From Cytobacillus oceanisediminis (GTDB lineage Bacteria; Bacillota; Bacilli; Bacillales; Cytobacillaceae): a DNA stretch of 64,000 bases. The stretch is from assembly GCF_022811925.1 (NCBI RefSeq), contig NZ_CP065511.1, forward strand, positions 2,721,501 to 2,785,500. The letters are read 5' to 3'. The notes under the pieces were generated by a model that worked only from the letters and a program-made list of their open reading frames with translations, ran no database searches and was not told the DNA's origin. A program made the translations under genes and the position numbers. Position 1 is the first letter of the stretch, and each line of letters opens with the position of its first letter. Shown here piece after piece: positions 19,282-27,650 of this stretch.

Positions 19282-20119
19282 TAGCTATAAACATTTGTGT
19301 CCAATAGGAGCCATTGTCCGTATATCCAACACCAATATGTGTGAAAGTGCTGTTTAATATATTTTTCCGATGCCCTTCACTTTCCATCCACGCTTGAACA
19401 ACTTGTTCAGGAGTTTGCTGTCCCATTGCAATATTTTCGCCAGCGCTGCTGTAATTGACCCCAAAATCCCTCATCATGTCAAATGGAGAACCATAAGTTG
19501 GGCTTGTATGAGAAAAGTAATTCTTCTGCTGCATATCATTTGATTTCGCTTGTGCCACATTACTTAGCGGATTATCTGATTTTAATGCATTTAGGCCATT
19601 TTTCTGACGTTCTGCATTTGTTAATTCGATTACTTTAGATTCAAAGTTATTTATTTCATCATTTTGAGCTGCGGGTGCCTGTCCGCTATCTCTATCTTCT
19701 TGTGGCGCAGCTGATTCTGGCTGCTGTTGTCCGCCTCCCTGCCGATCTGGCTGCGCAAATTGGCGGCTTTCCGGCTGTTGGGGTGTCATCCCCTGATCTT
19801 GCTGCTGGTCTTCTCCGAATTGGAATAGGGGCATTCCGCCATCATCTGTTAATTGGCTGTGTGGAAATTCCTGACTTGGTGTTGCTGTACTGTAAGAATT
19901 CGGGTCAATGGTGAGATAGCCATTATTTACACGCTGCAATTCCAGAGGTGCTGCTCCCCGTCTTTCTCTATCCACATTCACATTATTTGTATTGCTTATT
20001 TCCTGGAGATCTTCCCCTGTCAAGGCCCCGGAATCCATTCCTTGCTCTGCGTTATTATTACATGCCGCGAGCATGAGAATCAGGAAGAGGCCAAGCAGAA
20101 AATTTTTCTTTAAGTTCAT
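19277..20119 (-). CDS. CAP-domain (SCP/YkwD-like) lipoprotein
   Basis: 280 residues: signal peptide II with lipobox MLAAC (Cys 20), a low-complexity Gln/Pro/Gly-rich linker (about 90-150), and a C-terminal CAP domain (about 155-280) with LTNAERQKNGL, YFSHTSP, AGENIAMG and GHRKNIL carrying the conserved His/Glu cavity residues. Bacillus members (YkwD, YlbC, and spore SafA-linked forms) are surface or spore-associated; exact role unknown. AAAGGAGAATTG precedes the ATG. Confidence 0.85.
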   Translation of the reverse strand: MNLKKNFLLGLFLILMLAACNNNAEQGMDSGALTGEDLQEISNTNNVNVDRERRGAAPLELQRVNNGYLTIDPNSYSTATPSQEFPHSQLTDDGGMPLFQFGEDQQQDQGMTPQQPESRQFAQPDRQGGGQQQPESAAPQEDRDSGQAPAAQNDEINNFESKVIELTNAERQKNGLNALKSDNPLSNVAQAKSNDMQQKNYFSHTSPTYGSPFDMMRDFGVNYSSAGENIAMGQQTPEQVVQAWMESEGHRKNILNSTFTHIGVGYTDNGSYWTQMFIAK

Positions 20120-20271
20120 TTTTCAATTCTCCTTTAGAAAGTGTTATTTTAACTTTCTTATCATATGGAGTCAGTCATAAAGTATAGGTGGAAAAATTGA
20201 GAAGTCATCGAGAGAGAACGTAAACATTGTTTGGCATATCTTATTGATAAAGATAACAAGGAGGGATTTCT

Positions 20272-20448
20272 TTGAGGCAATATATAATTACAGGCATAAA
20301 TGGTGCACATTATTATGGATATCCTCAGATGCAGTATGGGCCCTGGTGGCAGCCTATTCATCAAGGCTATCCCTATCACAGCATTTGGCATCAAAGTCAT
20401 TATCATTCCCAGCATTACACTGCTGTTCCGATGCAAAGAATAATTTGA
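20272..20448 (+). CDS. His/Tyr/Trp/Gln-rich small protein, spore-coat-like
   Basis: 58 residues read from TTG at 20272, with AAGGAGGG 7-8 bases upstream and a terminator after the TGA. The composition is striking: 9 His, 8 Tyr, 7 Gln, 3 Trp and almost no Lys or Glu, with stretches such as YYGYPQMQYGPWWQP. Such composition is typical of small spore coat or cortex-surface proteins, but no family is recognised. Function is inferred from composition only. Confidence 0.5.
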   Translation: MRQYIITGINGAHYYGYPQMQYGPWWQPIHQGYPYHSIWHQSHYHSQHYTAVPMQRII

Positions 20449-20452
20449 AACA

Positions 20453-20488
20453 GAAAAACGCATGTTTAACGGAGAACATGCGTTTTAA
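20453..20488. terminator. bidirectional terminator
   Basis: AAACGCATGTT pairs with AACATGCGTTT around an 8-base loop, between convergent genes. Confidence 0.85.
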
Positions 20489-20494
20489 ATCTGA

Positions 20495-21526
20495 TTATAA
20501 AGTTTGATCAGCTGTTTTTTGAATGGCTTTTATTGCATGATCAAGTTGGAGCTTAGTCACGTCATAGTGAGTGACAAAACGCACATAAGAGGGTCCAAAA
20601 GTTCCTGAAAGTACGCCTTCAGCTTTTAACCTATCAACAAATTCAGATGAATTCATTTTAAGATTTTTTACATCAGCGACAATGATATTCGTATCCACTT
20701 GATTGACGATTTCAATGCCTTTGATTTGTCCAAGTCTCTGTTCAAGATATTGAGCATTTTCGTGATCCTCGGCTAAACGCTCTCTCATATTCGTTAATGC
20801 AACCAGTCCGGGAGCAGCTATGATCCCAGCCTGGCGGAGTCCTCCGCCCAATCTTTTGCGCCATTTTCTTGCTGCAGCAATAAATTCCCTGCTGCCTGCA
20901 AGAATGGAACCCACTGGAGCACCGAGTCCCTTTGAGAGACATACTTGCACAGTATCGCATTGTTTAGCCAATTCTGAAGCCGGCAGGTTTAATGCTGCAG
21001 CAGCATTAAACAGTCTGGCACCATCAATATGTACGGGAATATTATTCGTTTTTGCAATGCTGTAAATTTCTTTCATATTATTAATAGGTATTACGGCTCC
21101 GCCAGCTCTGTTATGAGTATTTTCCAGACAAATCAATCCTGTTTCCGGATAATGCTGATCTTCTCCCCTAATGGCATACTCCACTTCTGAGGGATTCATT
21201 GCACCTCGTGACCCATTTAGCGTCCTTGTCTGGACTCCGGCAAATGCGGATGAAGCACCGCTTTCATAATAAAAAATATGGCTTTCTGCTTCGAGAATAA
21301 TTTCATTGCCCGGTCGGCAGTGTGTTAAGATGGCAATCTGGTTTCCCTGAGTGCCGCTCGTTACAAACAGAGCTGCCTCCTTACCAAGCACCTCAGCAGC
21401 GGTCTCTTCCAATTTATTGATTGATGGATCCTCTCCATATACGTCATCCCCAACTTCTGCTTCATAAGCAGCTTTCCTCATTTCTTCAGTTGGCTTTGTA
21501 ACTGTATCACTTCTTAAATCAATCAT
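20495..21526 (-). CDS. ltaE: low-specificity L-threonine aldolase
   Basis: 343 residues of fold-type I PLP enzyme starting MIDLRSDTVTKPTEEM, the signature of threonine aldolases. The PLP lysine is in CLSKGLGAPVGS, and HIDGARLFNA holds the PLP-ring Asp. It splits L-threonine or allo-threonine to glycine and acetaldehyde. GGGTGAGGGT precedes the ATG. Monocistronic; nothing in context points to a special role. Confidence 0.92.
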   Translation of the reverse strand: MIDLRSDTVTKPTEEMRKAAYEAEVGDDVYGEDPSINKLEETAAEVLGKEAALFVTSGTQGNQIAILTHCRPGNEIILEAESHIFYYESGASSAFAGVQTRTLNGSRGAMNPSEVEYAIRGEDQHYPETGLICLENTHNRAGGAVIPINNMKEIYSIAKTNNIPVHIDGARLFNAAAALNLPASELAKQCDTVQVCLSKGLGAPVGSILAGSREFIAAARKWRKRLGGGLRQAGIIAAPGLVALTNMRERLAEDHENAQYLEQRLGQIKGIEIVNQVDTNIIVADVKNLKMNSSEFVDRLKAEGVLSGTFGPSYVRFVTHYDVTKLQLDHAIKAIQKTADQTL

Positions 21527-21992
21527 ACCCTCACCCTGTCCTTATCTATTTTTAGTCCATGTTACTGTACTATTCAGTATTTTTCAACAAAGGGAGAATG
21601 AACATTATTCATTCATTAATTATTGCATTGAAGTTTTTATTGGAGATTTTTTACTAGAGGATAAAAGTAAAATCAGAAATTTAGGGTGGCGCATTAAAGT
21701 TCAAAATTTGTTCAAAAGTTGTTTTTGATGATCAAAACCTTGCAATAATGCTATTTGTGAAAAATTATCAGTTGTCCAAATCACTTACATTTATTTCCTT
21801 CCCACTTTTGTCACAACTTTTCACATTTGCTTATGTTAATATCATTTACACAGTGATAACTAAGTTAAATAAAGGTTTAAAGGATGTTTATGTTTACCAG
21901 CTATATATTTTTTTGGCATCTTTGTGAAAACCCGCACATTATTTGTGAATTATTTAACAATAGTTTTTGTCAAAAAGGAGATGAAACATCAG
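21527..21992. other. gene-free regulatory region upstream of qoxA
   Basis: 466 bases without a credible ORF. It is AT-rich and contains several TTGTGA/TCACAA-like half-sites (for example near 21812-21825, 21921 and 21943). A near-complete Rex-like palindrome is annotated separately. I could not place a sigma-A promoter with confidence. Confidence 0.5.
21943..21960 (+). promoter_or_regulatory. candidate Rex-type operator
   Basis: TTGTGAATTATTTAACAA differs from the Rex pattern TTGTGAA-N4-TTCACAA at one palindromic position. It lies 33 bases before the qoxA start codon, in the leader. Rex senses NADH/NAD and represses respiratory genes in low-GC Gram positives. Single-site visual match only. 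Confidence 0.35.
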
Positions 21993-22982
21993 ATGAAGAA
22001 AATGCTGCTCTCTTTAACAGCTCTATTGCCCTTAATGGTTCTCAGCGGCTGTAATATGGTTGTATTTGAACCTCAGGGCCCCGTTGCAAGAAGCATAACC
22101 GAATTAATTAACTGGTCCCTGATCTGGATGCTTCTTGTCGTTGCAGTTGTATTTGGATTATTCGGCTACATTGTCTGGAAATACAGGGAACGACCTGAAA
22201 ATAAAGATTATGAACCCCCGGAGGAGCATGGCAGTACACTCCTTGAAATTATCTGGACCGGGATTCCGATATTAATTGTCATTGCCCTGACAATCCCGAC
22301 AGTAAAAACTCTTTATGCTCTGGAAGAAACACCAAAGGGCTATGAAGAAAAAGAACCTATTACAATACATGTAACATCTGCTGACTGGAAATGGATCTTC
22401 AGCTATCCTGAAGAAGGCATTGAGACAGTGAACTATGTAAATATACCGGAAGATACGCCAGTTCTCTTTAAGATGACATCTGCAAGCACCATGCAATCTT
22501 TCTGGGTGCCAGCTCTTGGCGGACAAAAGTATACCATGCCAAAAATGGAAACAGAATTGTATCTTGTTGCAGACAACCCTGGATCTTATGAAGGCCAGAA
22601 CACGAACTTTAACGGCCGAGGATATGCGGATATGAAATTTGAAGTGCTTGCACAAACCCAGGAAGATTTTGACCAATGGGTTGACGACGTTAAGGATACA
22701 GCTCCCAAGCTAACGGAAGATGAGTATGAAGGGCTGCTGAAGCCTACTCATTTAGGAAGACTGACATATTCCAATACTCATTTAGAATGGGTCAATCATG
22801 CTGATCCAAATTCGAAGGCTTATACAAATCCTGAGCTCTACAGAGGCCATGGATATCAAGGTAAAACTTTCGAAGAAGATGACAATTATAAAAATGAGAA
22901 TCCAAACGTAATTGAAGGTCATGGCGAAGAAGAAAGCCATGATAGTCAAGAAAACCATGGAGGTGACCATCATGGGCATTAA
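21993..22982 (+). CDS. qoxA: cytochrome aa3 quinol oxidase subunit II
   Basis: 329 residues: lipobox VLSGC (Cys 18), two membrane helices, then an extracellular cupredoxin-like domain. The loop that carries the CuA cysteines and histidines in cytochrome c oxidases is replaced by SFWVPALGGQKYTMPK, so this is the quinol-oxidising type. A His/Glu-rich tail ends the protein. I choose ATG 21993 (AAAGGAG 12 bases upstream); ATG 21981 directly abuts the ribosome site. First gene of qoxABCD. Confidence 0.93.
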   Translation: MKKMLLSLTALLPLMVLSGCNMVVFEPQGPVARSITELINWSLIWMLLVVAVVFGLFGYIVWKYRERPENKDYEPPEEHGSTLLEIIWTGIPILIVIALTIPTVKTLYALEETPKGYEEKEPITIHVTSADWKWIFSYPEEGIETVNYVNIPEDTPVLFKMTSASTMQSFWVPALGGQKYTMPKMETELYLVADNPGSYEGQNTNFNGRGYADMKFEVLAQTQEDFDQWVDDVKDTAPKLTEDEYEGLLKPTHLGRLTYSNTHLEWVNHADPNSKAYTNPELYRGHGYQGKTFEEDDNYKNENPNVIEGHGEEESHDSQENHGGDHHGH

Positions 22983-24948
22983 ATGGGATGAGTTTTTTAT
23001 TACTGGGGACCCCCTTATACTAGGTTCACAGATTGCTATTTTATTAACAATGATTGGTGCAGTCGCTGGCATCACTTATTTAAAAAAGTGGAAATACCTT
23101 TGGACAGAATGGCTGACTACAGTTGATCATAAAAAAATCGGTATCATGTATATCATCTCCGCAGTATTGATGTTCTTCCGCGGCGGGATGGACGGCTTGC
23201 TGATGAAAGCTCAGACAGCACGCCCTGAAATGGAATTTCTGAATTCCCAGCACTATAATGAAATCTTTACAACACACGGCGTTATTATGATTCTTTTCAT
23301 GGCTATGCCGTTTTTGATTGGATTAATGAACGTAGTCATTCCGCTGCAGATCGGTGCGCGTGACGTTGCCTTTCCACAGCTGAATGCTCTAAGCTTCTGG
23401 CTGTTCTTCAGCGGAGCTATGCTATTTAATATTTCCTTCGTCATCGGAGGATCGCCTGATGCAGGCTGGACATCTTACTTCCCTCTTGCAGGCAAGGAAT
23501 TCAGCCCGGGAATCGGCAATAACTTTTACGCAGTCGCACTGCAAATTGCTGGTATCGGTACTCTAATGACAGGTATAAACTTTATTGTCACGATTTTGAA
23601 AATGAAAACAAAAGGCATGACATTGATGAAAATGCCGATGTTCACTTGGACTACCTTTGTAACATCCATTCTGATTGTGGCTGCTTTCCCAATTTTCACA
23701 GTTGCATTGGCATTGATGACATTCGACCGTCTGTATGGAACACACTTCTTTACAGTATCAGGCGGCGGAATGGATATGCTTTGGGCTAACCTATTCTGGC
23801 TATGGGGACATCCTGAGGTTTACATTGTTGCCCTTCCTGCTTTCGGGATTTTCTCAGAAGTTATTGCAACATTCTCAAGAAAATCTTTGTTTGGATATAA
23901 ATCAATGGTATTTTCCATCCTTGGAATTGCGCTTTTAAGTATGGTTGTATGGGTTCACCATTTCTATACAATGGGATCAGGCCCTGCAGTTAACTCTTTC
24001 TTCTCCATCACGACGATGGCGATAGCCATACCGACAGGAGTTAAGATGTTCAACTGGCTGTTTACGATGCGTAAAGGCCGCATAAAAATTACTTCCGCCA
24101 TGCTTTGGGCACTCGCATTCGTCCCATGCTTCGTCATAGGCGGGGTTACAGGCGTAATGCTTGCAATGGGTGCAGCGGATTATCAGTATCACAATACATT
24201 ATTCCTGGTTGCCCACTTCCACTATGTATTAATTCCAGGTGTAGTATTTGCCGTATTTGCAGGTCTGTACTACTGGTGGCCGAAAATGTTCGGCTTCATG
24301 CTGAATGAAAAAATCGGTAAATGGCATTTCTGGCTATTCGTTATCGGTTTTAACGTAACATTCATGCCTATGTTCTTCCTTGGATTAAACGGAGCTGTAA
24401 GGCGTGCTTACACATACTCTGCCGAGTCTGGATTTGCACCGCTCTTCATGCTATCGGCAATTGGTTCCATCATTCTGGCAGCAGGCTTCGCGGTATTCTG
24501 CTACAACATTTACTGGAGCATCCGTTATGCCGACAGAAACATCTCAAGCGACCCATGGGATGCAAGAACATTGGAATGGTCTACTGCTTCACCTGTTCAA
24601 TTCTATAACTTTGCAAAACTGCCGGAAGTTAAATCCCTTGATCCTTTCTGGCACATGAAGAAAAAGAATGAAGGCTTAACGTTATATGACAGTGAAATCG
24701 AAGAAATTCATATGCCAAGCAATTCCTGGCTGCCGATTTATATGGGTGTCATCTTCGGCATCGCAGGCTTCCTCCTTGTATTTGAATGGCATATCGCTGC
24801 GGCTGTTGCTGCAATCGGCATTTTTGCTGGATTGATCATCCGTTCATTCGATTACAACGAAGGATTCCATGTTACAAAAGATGAAATTCACAGAATTGAA
24901 AATGCCTGGAGAAAAACAGAAGGAGAGGTGCATGATCATGTCAGCTAA
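22972..24948 (+). CDS. qoxB: cytochrome aa3 quinol oxidase subunit I
   Basis: 658 residues, the catalytic subunit with about 14-15 helices. Heme and copper ligands are visible: HGVIM (low-spin heme His), WGHPEVYIV (CuB His with the cross-linked Tyr), VHHFYTMG (CuB His pair) and AHFHYVL (heme a3 and a His). It reduces O2 with menaquinol and pumps protons. GGAGGTGACC precedes ATG 22972, which overlaps qoxA by 11 bases. Confidence 0.96.
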   Translation: MGIKWDEFFITGDPLILGSQIAILLTMIGAVAGITYLKKWKYLWTEWLTTVDHKKIGIMYIISAVLMFFRGGMDGLLMKAQTARPEMEFLNSQHYNEIFTTHGVIMILFMAMPFLIGLMNVVIPLQIGARDVAFPQLNALSFWLFFSGAMLFNISFVIGGSPDAGWTSYFPLAGKEFSPGIGNNFYAVALQIAGIGTLMTGINFIVTILKMKTKGMTLMKMPMFTWTTFVTSILIVAAFPIFTVALALMTFDRLYGTHFFTVSGGGMDMLWANLFWLWGHPEVYIVALPAFGIFSEVIATFSRKSLFGYKSMVFSILGIALLSMVVWVHHFYTMGSGPAVNSFFSITTMAIAIPTGVKMFNWLFTMRKGRIKITSAMLWALAFVPCFVIGGVTGVMLAMGAADYQYHNTLFLVAHFHYVLIPGVVFAVFAGLYYWWPKMFGFMLNEKIGKWHFWLFVIGFNVTFMPMFFLGLNGAVRRAYTYSAESGFAPLFMLSAIGSIILAAGFAVFCYNIYWSIRYADRNISSDPWDARTLEWSTASPVQFYNFAKLPEVKSLDPFWHMKKKNEGLTLYDSEIEEIHMPSNSWLPIYMGVIFGIAGFLLVFEWHIAAAVAAIGIFAGLIIRSFDYNEGFHVTKDEIHRIENAWRKTEGEVHDHVS

Positions 24949-25543
24949 AGTGGATACTTCCTTGCCCCTTGAATATCAAACTGAGCAGGACCGGATGAAT
25001 ATTCTTGGCTTCTGGGTTTTCCTTGGCGCTGAAATCGTTCTATTTGCCACTCTGTTCGGAGTATATGGAGTATTATATGAACGCTATGCAGGGGGACCTA
25101 CACATAAAGATATTTTTGTGATCAAGGATGTCATGATTCAGACAGTCCTCCTTTTGACAAGCAGCTTTACAATGGGCATCGCCATTTTTGAAATGCGCCG
25201 CCATAACCTGAAGGGGCTAATTACCTGGCTGGTGATTACCCTTGCTCTTGGCGCAGGATTCCTATTCATGGAGATTAATGAGTTTATCCATTATGCCCAT
25301 GAAGGCGCAACGATGCAGACAAGTGCGTTCCTGTCCAGCTTATTTGTCTTGCTGGGAACACACGGAGCTCACGTAACATTGGGAATTGGCTGGGCAACTA
25401 TGGTCATCATCCAGCTTTTAAAAAGAGGCCTTACCCCAACTACTGCAAGAAAAACGTTTATTATCGGCCTTTATTGGCACTTCCTTGATGTAGTCTGGAT
25501 CTTTATTTTCACATTCGTGTATCTGAAAGGACTGGTGGCTTAA
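24932..25543 (+). CDS. qoxC: cytochrome aa3 quinol oxidase subunit III
   Basis: 203 residues with five helices and the subunit III signatures ILGFWVFLGAEI, EINEFIHY and LGTHGAHVTLG. Overlaps qoxB by 17 bases. Two ATGs are possible (24932 and 24938) behind GGAGAGGTG; the second has better spacing from GAGG. Completes the enzyme core. Confidence 0.94.
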   Translation: MIMSAKVDTSLPLEYQTEQDRMNILGFWVFLGAEIVLFATLFGVYGVLYERYAGGPTHKDIFVIKDVMIQTVLLLTSSFTMGIAIFEMRRHNLKGLITWLVITLALGAGFLFMEINEFIHYAHEGATMQTSAFLSSLFVLLGTHGAHVTLGIGWATMVIIQLLKRGLTPTTARKTFIIGLYWHFLDVVWIFIFTFVYLKGLVA

Positions 25544-25849
25544 ATGGAACATCATCAATCAAAAAGCTTCCCGATAAGCCATGTCATTGGATTTGTAGTT
25601 TCCCTTGTGCTGACATTTGCAGCAGCAGGTATTGCCCTAAAAACGAACCTCTCTTTTAAAGTGATCATGTGGATTATCGGCTCACTGGCTGTCATTCAGG
25701 CTGGCATGCAGCTGTTCATGTTCATGCACTTAAGAGAAGGCGAAGACGGCAAGACGAACTTAGTAAATATGATTTATGCCGTATTTATGGTTATCGTTAT
25801 TGTAGTGGGTTCTATTTGGGTTCTGACTTCTGGGCACGCTGCTCATTAA
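25544..25849 (+). CDS. qoxD: cytochrome aa3 quinol oxidase subunit IV
   Basis: 101 residues with three hydrophobic helices, the small subunit IV fold (HVIGFVVSLVLTFAA, IWIVGS-type second helix, third helix near residues 74-94). It starts one base after the qoxC stop, so it is translationally coupled. Slightly shorter than the B. subtilis protein. Confidence 0.92.
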   Translation: MEHHQSKSFPISHVIGFVVSLVLTFAAAGIALKTNLSFKVIMWIIGSLAVIQAGMQLFMFMHLREGEDGKTNLVNMIYAVFMVIVIVVGSIWVLTSGHAAH

Positions 25850-25854
25850 TATCA

Positions 25855-25890
25855 AAAAACCGGTCTCCTATTTGGAGGCCGGTTTTATTT
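25855..25890 (+). terminator. terminator of the qox operon
   Basis: AAAACCGGTCTCC pairs with GGAGGCCGGTTTT, then T-rich sequence; can also end the minus-strand gene at 25885. Confidence 0.85.
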
Positions 25891-26124
25891 GTATTGTCTG
25901 ATTCCTTTGCTTCCCTGTGTCATTTCCTCCATTACGTTGATAAAAAAGCCAAAACCAAATATCAGCATGGAAGAAACCATAATGCTTAAGCCGATTGATA
26001 AAACATATTGCCCTGTGAGACCGCTTACAAAAAAGCTTGAAATAAAGACAATTAATCCTAAAAGTATACCGGCTGCTGTAATATTCCTAAAAAAGTGAAG
26101 CACCTTTTGCTGTTTTAATGTCAT
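25885..26124 (-). CDS. small membrane protein with two helices, unknown
   Basis: 79 residues with two transmembrane helices (about 16-37 and 40-62) and a charged C-terminus (EEMTQGSKGIRQYK). Possibly YrhC-like, but not certain. AAAAGGGGATGAAA before the ATG. Convergent with qoxD. Confidence 0.6.
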   Translation of the reverse strand: MTLKQQKVLHFFRNITAAGILLGLIVFISSFFVSGLTGQYVLSIGLSIMVSSMLIFGFGFFINVMEEMTQGSKGIRQYK

Positions 26125-26212
26125 GTTTTCATCCCCTTTTATTTAATATTCTAACTATGTTCACAAATTTGTCAAACTTTTTGTCACAAATCTGTCAAAT
26201 TTAAATTGAAAA

Positions 26213-26245
26213 AGAAAAAAAGCCTTGCAAGATGCAAAGCAATTT
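26213..26245 (-). terminator. terminator of the gene at 26247-26516
   Basis: Minus-strand GCTTTGCA pairs with TGCAAGGC around TCT, followed by seven T. Confidence 0.8.
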
Positions 26246-26246
26246 T

Positions 26247-26516
26247 CTACTGATATAGTTTTTTAATGTTCTCCAAATCTTTCTTTAAACTGCATATTTC
26301 CTGCCTGGTCAGCATTAACGGCATTTGATCGTACAGTGTAATAATTTGTCCTCCCTCATCCTCCTCATGGAGGGATAAATAGTTATACAAATTTTCACAT
26401 TGATTTTTGTTGAGGATCGACTGGGTGGTGAAGCTTTTAACTTTTTGAATCTCAAAGGCACTGGTTTCTGCATCAAAGACACCTGTAATGATGTTACCCT
26501 GCAATGTGTTTGACAA
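26247..26516 (-). CDS. small hypothetical protein (89 aa)
   Basis: I place the start at TTG 26516, because AAAGGGGAGTG lies 8-9 bases upstream; an ATG at 26549 in frame has no ribosome site and would put this site inside the coding region. The protein is soluble, with a beta-rich N-half (ITGVFDAETSAFEIQKV) and a C-terminal helix that ends in ENIKKLYQ. No family recognised. Confidence 0.5.
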   Translation of the reverse strand: MSNTLQGNIITGVFDAETSAFEIQKVKSFTTQSILNKNQCENLYNYLSLHEEDEGGQIITLYDQMPLMLTRQEICSLKKDLENIKKLYQ

Positions 26517-26573
26517 ACAATCACTCCCCTTTTTGAGTAATATACCCATTTTTCAGGAGCAATTTCCTAAAAT

Positions 26574-26612
26574 ATGAAAAAACCTCTTTGAAATATATTC
26601 AAAGAGGCTGAT
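26574..26612 (-). terminator. terminator of thiT
   Basis: Minus-strand CCTCTTTGAA pairs with TTCAAAGAGG and is followed by TTTTTT. Confidence 0.9.
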
Positions 26613-26617
26613 CTTAA

Positions 26618-27217
26618 TTAGGAAGCATGTTTTTGCGATTGAACAATTTCATCCGATTTTCTCATGATTAATCTAGGTGCCGAAGAAATGATTAATGCTG
26701 TTAAAATGGAACAAAGAATTGCAGCACCAAGCATTGTTGCGCCATTTGCCATGAAGGAGAATAATACAGGCGACATCCCTTCTGGCGCATAGCTTCCGAA
26801 GAAAAATACACCTGCTATGAAATGCCAGAAATACCGGGCAAGGCTTCCGGCAAACACAGCTAAAACTATCCAGCCCAATGCCTTGTTCTTGTTTCCCCTG
26901 CGCAGCTGATATTGAATTGGGCGGAAAAACAAACCGGCAAAACCAATACAGGCAAATGCCACAAAGTACTCAATAAATGCCTGAAGCGGAGTAGCAATCC
27001 AAGCATCTCCCATGGCAATCTGCAAAATTCCCCATAAGAGGCCTGCGATGAAGCTTACCTTAAAACCCCACCTGAAAGCCAAAATAAAGATCGGAATCAT
27101 CGCGGCAGAAATGGAAATAGACGGTGACAGCTTGATTGATGGCAGAAAATCCAGAATGATGGCAAATGCTGCAAAAAATGAAGCTTCAATCATCGCGGTT
27201 AAGCTTAATTTTTTCAT
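26618..27217 (-). CDS. thiT: thiamine transporter, ECF substrate-binding subunit
   Basis: 199 residues with six hydrophobic helices. The stretch near residues 110-160 (ARYFWHFIAGVFFFGSYAPEG) is the ThiT thiamine-binding signature with Trp/His. ThiT works with the shared ECF energising module encoded elsewhere. ATG 27217 follows AAAGGGGGA; an upstream ATG at 27253 lies in the leader. Directly below a TPP riboswitch, so it is turned off by thiamine pyrophosphate. Confidence 0.92.
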   Translation of the reverse strand: MKKLSLTAMIEASFFAAFAIILDFLPSIKLSPSISISAAMIPIFILAFRWGFKVSFIAGLLWGILQIAMGDAWIATPLQAFIEYFVAFACIGFAGLFFRPIQYQLRRGNKNKALGWIVLAVFAGSLARYFWHFIAGVFFFGSYAPEGMSPVLFSFMANGATMLGAAILCSILTALIISSAPRLIMRKSDEIVQSQKHAS

Positions 27218-27224
27218 AAAAAAA

Positions 27225-27380
27225 TCCCCCTTTAATCGTTGACGATACCCCAAGGGAGAACATGCAGGCAGAAAATCTCCTTCCGCCTTTTATTCCACAT
27301 TCCTGCGCTAGCATTATCTAACAGGTTCAAAGGGTCAGAACAGCGAACTGTTCACTCTCAGCAAAATGCTCCCCTTGTGG
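27225..27380 (-). ncRNA. TPP riboswitch of thiT
   Basis: On the minus strand P1 CCACA (27380-27376) pairs with TGTGG (27299-27295). Between them are the conserved AAGGGGAGC, GCTGAGA and GACCCTTTGAACCTG elements. The aptamer is 27295-27380. Downstream TCTCCCTT (27259-27252) can pair with the Shine-Dalgarno AAGGGGGA (27232-27225) or with AAGGAGA near 27285, suggesting control of translation; no T-tract terminator is seen. Confidence 0.92.
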
Positions 27381-27650
27381 CACGTTATTGAATTATCCGA
27401 TTTTAGTATATATGAAATGAAACATTGTGAAAAGGATTCTTTGAAAAAACTTTTTAACTTATATGCCAGGTTTTCCCCCTGCTTGTCACATTTTTTTCAC
27501 ATATTGATGCCATCTGTTAGCTGTTGTAGCACACTTTCTTATAAACTATATTATTTTTCCATAATTTACAACGTTTAAAAAGAGTAAAACCCTGTTATTA
27601 ACAATATTATTTCCTTATAATGTAGGTATGTTCAATGAGGAGGGAAATAG
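27381..27650. other. intergenic region, promoters of thiT and the FtsH-like gene
   Basis: 270 bases without an ORF. A -10-like TATAAT stands at 27616-27621, 30 bases before the TTG start of the plus-strand gene; its -35 is poor (TGTTAT). A weak cre-like sequence at about 27566 was considered and not called. Confidence 0.45.

Noticed and set aside
27560..27580. cre-like sequence TTTACAACGTTTAAA
   Set aside because: Only 11 of 15 matches to cre, and common in AT-rich DNA.
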